Below are positions 61,378 to 64,000 of a stretch of DNA of 64,000 bases, one piece after another. The stretch covers positions 124,307 through 188,306 of the forward strand of contig NZ_LMJY01000016.1 in assembly GCF_001421325.1 (NCBI RefSeq), written 5' to 3'. Every line of letters starts with the position of its first letter. The first letter of the stretch is position 1. The DNA is from Novosphingobium sp. Leaf2. Lineage in GTDB: Bacteria; Pseudomonadota; Alphaproteobacteria; Sphingomonadales; Sphingomonadaceae. Position numbers and translations under genes: made by a program. Below the pieces are notes generated by a model, which saw only the letters and a program-made list of their open reading frames with translations, searched no databases and was not told the origin of the DNA.

Positions 61378-62328
61378 TCATTCGGCGGCTTGTGGCCAGA
61401 CCCGTGCATTCGCTTCGCCGCCAAGGTCCGCCACGATCGGCGCCAGCCGGCGCACCAGCCCGGCAAGATCCTCCACCATGCGCGCCATGCCCGCCCCCGG
61501 CTCCATCAGTTGTGCATCCAGGTAGCAGCTGCGATCGATCTCGATCTGCAACGCGTTAAAGCCAGCCTGCGGATTGCCGTGACGCTCCAGCACATAGCCG
61601 CCCGCGTAAGGACGGTTGTGCGCAGCCTCACGCGCGACCTGAGCAAAATGCGCGAACGCTGCCGCAACCAGCGTGCCGTTGCTGCTGGCGCCGAACCGGT
61701 CCCCCACCACCACGTGTGCGCCGGGACCGCCGGGCCGTCCGGACAACGGCGGCATCGAATGCAGGTCGATCAGCAGCGCCGCGCCCCAGCGCGCGTGCAG
61801 CGCCTTCAAAGCGGCGTTCAGCGCGGCGTGATACGGCTCATGCACATTGCGCAACCGAAACTCCAGATCGGCCCGACCGAACCGGCGTCGCCACAATTCG
61901 CCCGTGCCCACCAACCGGCGCGGGATGAGGCCGAGCCCGCTGCGCACCCTGCCCCCCGGCGGCGGCACCCCGCTTGCCGGACGCGCATCACGCGTGAACA
62001 TCTCCCAGTCCACATCGTCGGGCGAACGGTTCAGGTCCACCAGCGCGCGCGGCGCGTGGGCGATCAGCAGGTCCGCGCCGGTAGCGGCAGCGACACCACG
62101 GGCCAGCGTATCGGCATGACGATCTTCCAGCCGCACGGCTGCGGATGCGCCGTGGCGCAAGTCAGCCAGAAGCGCGGCGGAGTAGCTGCGGCCACCATGC
62201 GGAACCGCGATCAGGATGGGCAACGCAGAGGGGGCGCCGGCCTCCAGCACGAACGCGCCGCGCGCTTTTTTGCTGGAAGACGCGCCGGGCGTCCCTTGTG
62301 ATTCGTCGTGATCCAACCGTCCGGCCAT
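61378..62328 (-). CDS. N-formylglutamate amidohydrolase family protein
   Basis: 316 residues. FGase/HutG-type zinc hydrolase fold: IAVPHGGRSYSAALL, RLEDRHADTLARGVAA, IAHAPRALVDLNRSPDDVDW, LLIDLHSMPPLSGRPGG with probable metal-binding Asp/His, VVGDRFGAS and ALQIEIDRSCYLD. May release formate from N-formylglutamate in histidine degradation; no hut genes are present here, so the physiological substrate is open. Adjacent to and divergent from cpdR. Confidence 0.88.
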   Translation of the reverse strand: MAGRLDHDESQGTPGASSSKKARGAFVLEAGAPSALPILIAVPHGGRSYSAALLADLRHGASAAVRLEDRHADTLARGVAAATGADLLIAHAPRALVDLNRSPDDVDWEMFTRDARPASGVPPPGGRVRSGLGLIPRRLVGTGELWRRRFGRADLEFRLRNVHEPYHAALNAALKALHARWGAALLIDLHSMPPLSGRPGGPGAHVVVGDRFGASSNGTLVAAAFAHFAQVAREAAHNRPYAGGYVLERHGNPQAGFNALQIEIDRSCYLDAQLMEPGAGMARMVEDLAGLVRRLAPIVADLGGEANARVWPQAAE

Positions 62329-62490
62329 CGCATAAAGCTGTGCGTTTCACGCGCGCATGTCAAAGCGTCCCGTTACCGGTCACCCGTGAAAGGGCACGAG
62401 AATTTTAACCGCCGCTACGGTAAGGATACGGACAGAACAAAATGCCGCAGCTAGACCTTGCGCCCTGATTCAAGACTGGACCTTTCCGCG

Positions 62491-62865
62491 ATGATCCGCA
62501 TCCTCCTGGCCGAAGACGACGACGCCATGCGCACGTACCTGGCGCGGGCCCTGCAGAATGCGGGCTACAGCGTTGTCGCGGTCGATCGCGGCACCAAGGC
62601 GGTGCCCCTGCTGCAGAACGACGATTTCGACCTGCTGCTGTCCGACATCGTCATGCCCGAAATGGACGGCATTGAACTGGCCCAGCGCTGCGCCGAAATT
62701 TCACCCTCCACCAAAGTCATGTTCATCACCGGCTTTGCCGCCGTCACCCTGCGCGCCAGCCGCGAGGCGCCCGAGGCGAAGATCCTGTCAAAGCCGTTCC
62801 ACTTGCGCGATATCGTGATGGAAGTGCAGCGTATATTCGGGCTGGCCGAACACGCCACTCTGTAA
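62491..62865 (+). CDS. cpdR: CpdR-like single-domain response regulator
   Basis: 124 residues: a receiver domain only. Acidic pocket ILLAEDDDAM (D9-D11), phosphoacceptor Asp at 52 in LLLSDIVMPEMDGIELA, FITGFAAVTLRA and the conserved Lys in ILSKPFHLRDIVMEV. Very close in outline to Caulobacter CpdR, which when unphosphorylated brings ClpXP to the pole and primes breakdown of PdeA and other substrates. The ATG at 62491 starts directly at the domain. Divergent from the N-formylglutamate amidohydrolase gene. Confidence 0.93.
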   Translation: MIRILLAEDDDAMRTYLARALQNAGYSVVAVDRGTKAVPLLQNDDFDLLLSDIVMPEMDGIELAQRCAEISPSTKVMFITGFAAVTLRASREAPEAKILSKPFHLRDIVMEVQRIFGLAEHATL

Positions 62866-62889
62866 CGCAAAAATTACTGCGAACACCCC

Positions 62890-62918
62890 TTGCCACGGCA
62901 AATGACCGGGGCTAGAGG
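62890..62918 (+). promoter_or_regulatory. Predicted tRNA-Val promoter
   Basis: TTGCCA (62890-62895), 17 bp, TAGAGG (62913-62918), then GC. Same hexamers, spacing and following GC as the tRNA-Ala promoter. Confidence 0.6.
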
Positions 62919-62962
62919 GCCATCCTCCGGCGGGGCGACCCATCGGAATGCTCGATTGGAAT

Positions 62963-63037
62963 GGGCGTATAGCTCAGTGGTAGAGCACTATGTTGACATC
63001 GTAGGGGTCGCAAGTTCAATCCTTGCTACGCCCACCA
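62963..63037 (+). tRNA. tRNA-Val (GAC)
   Basis: 75 nt: starts GGGCGTATAGCTCAGTGG, anticodon loop TTGACAT (GAC), T-arm with GTTCAATC, acceptor GGGCGTA/TACGCCC, encoded CCA at 63035-63037. Followed by a terminator. Confidence 0.96.
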
Positions 63038-63048
63038 TTCCAGAAAAT

Positions 63049-63087
63049 GCCCGCCGGTCTTCGTGACCAGGCGGGCTTTTTCGTTTT
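63049..63087 (+). terminator. Rho-independent terminator of tRNA-Val
   Basis: GCCCGCC then GGTC (63049-63059) pair with GACC and GGCGGGC (63065-63076), followed by TTTTTCGTTTT. Confidence 0.9.
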
Positions 63088-63131
63088 CACGCTCCCTAGC
63101 GCCCTGGCCACGCTTAAAGCCGACTGCCGCC

Positions 63132-63160
63132 TTGCCATCGGCCGATCCCCTGCCTAGAGA
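63132..63160 (+). promoter_or_regulatory. Predicted icd promoter
   Basis: TTGCCA (63132-63137), 17 bp, TAGAGA (63155-63160), 37 bp before the icd ATG. Nearly identical to the two tRNA promoters. Confidence 0.55.
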
Positions 63161-63197
63161 CGGGCGCAATTTCTCACCCCAGGGGAGTATTTCTCGA

Positions 63198-64000
63198 ATG
63201 GCAAAGATCAAGGTTGCTAACCCCATCGTCGAGATGGACGGCGATGAAATGACGCGGATCATCTGGCAGTGGATCCGTGAGCGTCTGATCCTCCCCTACC
63301 TCGACGTCGATCTCAAGTACTATGACCTGTCGGTCGAAAAGCGTGACGAGACGAACGACCAGATCACCGTCGATGCCGCCAACGCCACCAAGCAGTACGG
63401 CGTTGCCGTCAAGTGCGCGACCATCACCCCTGACGAGCAGCGCGTCGAGGAATTCAGCCTCAAGAAGATGTGGAAGTCGCCCAACGGCACGATCCGCAAC
63501 ATCCTGGGCGGCGTGGTGTTCCGCGAACCCATCGTGATCTCCAACGTGCCGCGCCTCGTCCCCGGCTGGACCGACCCGATCGTCGTGGGCCGTCACGCCT
63601 TCGGCGACCAGTACAAGGCCACCGACACGCTGATCCCCGGCCCCGGCAAGCTGCGTCTGGTGTGGGACGGCGAGAACGGCGAGAAGATCGACCTCGACGT
63701 GTTCGACTTCCCGGCTGCCGGCGTCGCCATGGCGATGTACAACCTGGACGAATCGATCCGCGATTTCGCGCGCGCCTCGTTCAACTACGGCCTCAACCTT
63801 GGCTGGCCGGTATACTTGTCCACCAAGAACACCATCCTCAAGGCCTATGACGGGCGCTTCAAGGACCTGTTCCAGGAAGTGTTCGACACCGAAGGCTTCG
63901 CCGAAAAGTTCAAGGCCGCCAGCATCAGCTACGAGCACCGCCTGATAGACGACATGGTCGCCTCGGCGCTCAAGTGGTCGGGCAAGTTCGTGTGGGCGTG
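63198..64000 (+). CDS. icd: NADP-dependent isocitrate dehydrogenase (partial, N-terminal two thirds)
   Basis: 267 codons are visible before the window ends. TCA-cycle enzyme making 2-oxoglutarate and NADPH. This is the eukaryote-like homodimeric subfamily common in alphaproteobacteria: [75 protein letters not shown] and [20 protein letters not shown]. The ATG at 63198 follows AGGGGAG. Predicted promoter at 63132-63160; separated from tRNA-Val by its terminator. Confidence 0.97.
   Translation, partial: MAKIKVANPIVEMDGDEMTRIIWQWIRERLILPYLDVDLKYYDLSVEKRDETNDQITVDAANATKQYGVAVKCATITPDEQRVEEFSLKKMWKSPNGTIRNILGGVVFREPIVISNVPRLVPGWTDPIVVGRHAFGDQYKATDTLIPGPGKLRLVWDGENGEKIDLDVFDFPAAGVAMAMYNLDESIRDFARASFNYGLNLGWPVYLSTKNTILKAYDGRFKDLFQEVFDTEGFAEKFKAASISYEHRLIDDMVASALKWSGKFVWA

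Overview
The window is chromosomal DNA from a high-GC alphaproteobacterium, most likely of the order Sphingomonadales (Novosphingobium/Sphingobium-like). This is inferred from gene content and order: the ffh-rpsP-rimM-trmD-rplS block, atpI-atpB-atpE-atpF'-atpF split from the F1 genes, a FYDLN-acid zinc-ribbon protein next to aroA-cmk-rpsA, cpdR beside an N-formylglutamate amidohydrolase, a SapC-like protein, and NodT-type efflux lipoproteins. Nearly all of it is ordinary core genome. The only clear accessory patch is a small scar at about 20.9-21.95 kb beside tRNA-Tyr. No CRISPR array, prophage, toxin-antitoxin pair or recognisable defence island is visible.

Layout. 0-3.2 kb: a multidrug efflux operon (NodT outer-membrane lipoprotein and the start of an EmrA-like adaptor) divergent from a TetR repressor, then a PhzF-like isomerase. 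3.3-8.6 kb: two tandem glycine-zipper proteins, a pteridine-reductase-like SDR, cyclopropane fatty acid synthase, argG and an RlpA-like protein. 8.8-14.7 kb: uvrA, a PAP2 phosphatase coupled to a small conserved protein, two related small secreted proteins, a lipoprotein RlpA and a 52-residue gene. 14.7-19.5 kb: a cobalamin-riboswitch-controlled vitamin B12 uptake operon btuB-btuF-btuC-btuD. 19.6-22.1 kb: a SleB-type cell wall hydrolase, an IS5-family remnant, an integrase remnant and tRNA-Tyr. 22.2-28.1 kb: rlmB, HU, the S16/L19 operon, ffh, tRNA-Ala and the FYDLN protein. 28.3-33.1 kb: aroA, cmk, rpsA, gloB. 33.1-41.1 kb: a secreted protein, a FlbD-like small protein, the F0 ATP synthase operon and a ydbH-ynbE-ydbL intermembrane lipid-transport operon. 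41.2-49.9 kb: radC, purB, lapA-pyrF, a SIMPL protein, trpF-trpB-trpA-folC. 49.9-58.6 kb: ampG, an RluB-type pseudouridine synthase with a long disordered head, rsmD, uvrD, a DEAD-box helicase and secreted proteins. 58.8-64 kb: an FAD-linked oxidoreductase, a SapC-like protein, a candidate small RNA, an N-formylglutamate amidohydrolase, cpdR, tRNA-Val and the start of icd.

The most interesting points are non-coding. A candidate intergenic sRNA at about 61247-61347 has its own promoter, a CCTCCTCCC anti-Shine-Dalgarno motif and a strong terminator. Genes and RNA loci across the window share one promoter pattern (about TTGCCA, exactly 17 bp, TAGAGG). A TetR operator palindrome sits on the tetR -10 element, and tetR appears to make a leaderless message. 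A perfect 24-bp palindrome lies in front of phzF. Among proteins, the tandem CxxGDxxxC secreted pair and the riboswitch-led B12 operon are the most coherent units. I did not find a clearly novel multi-gene system.
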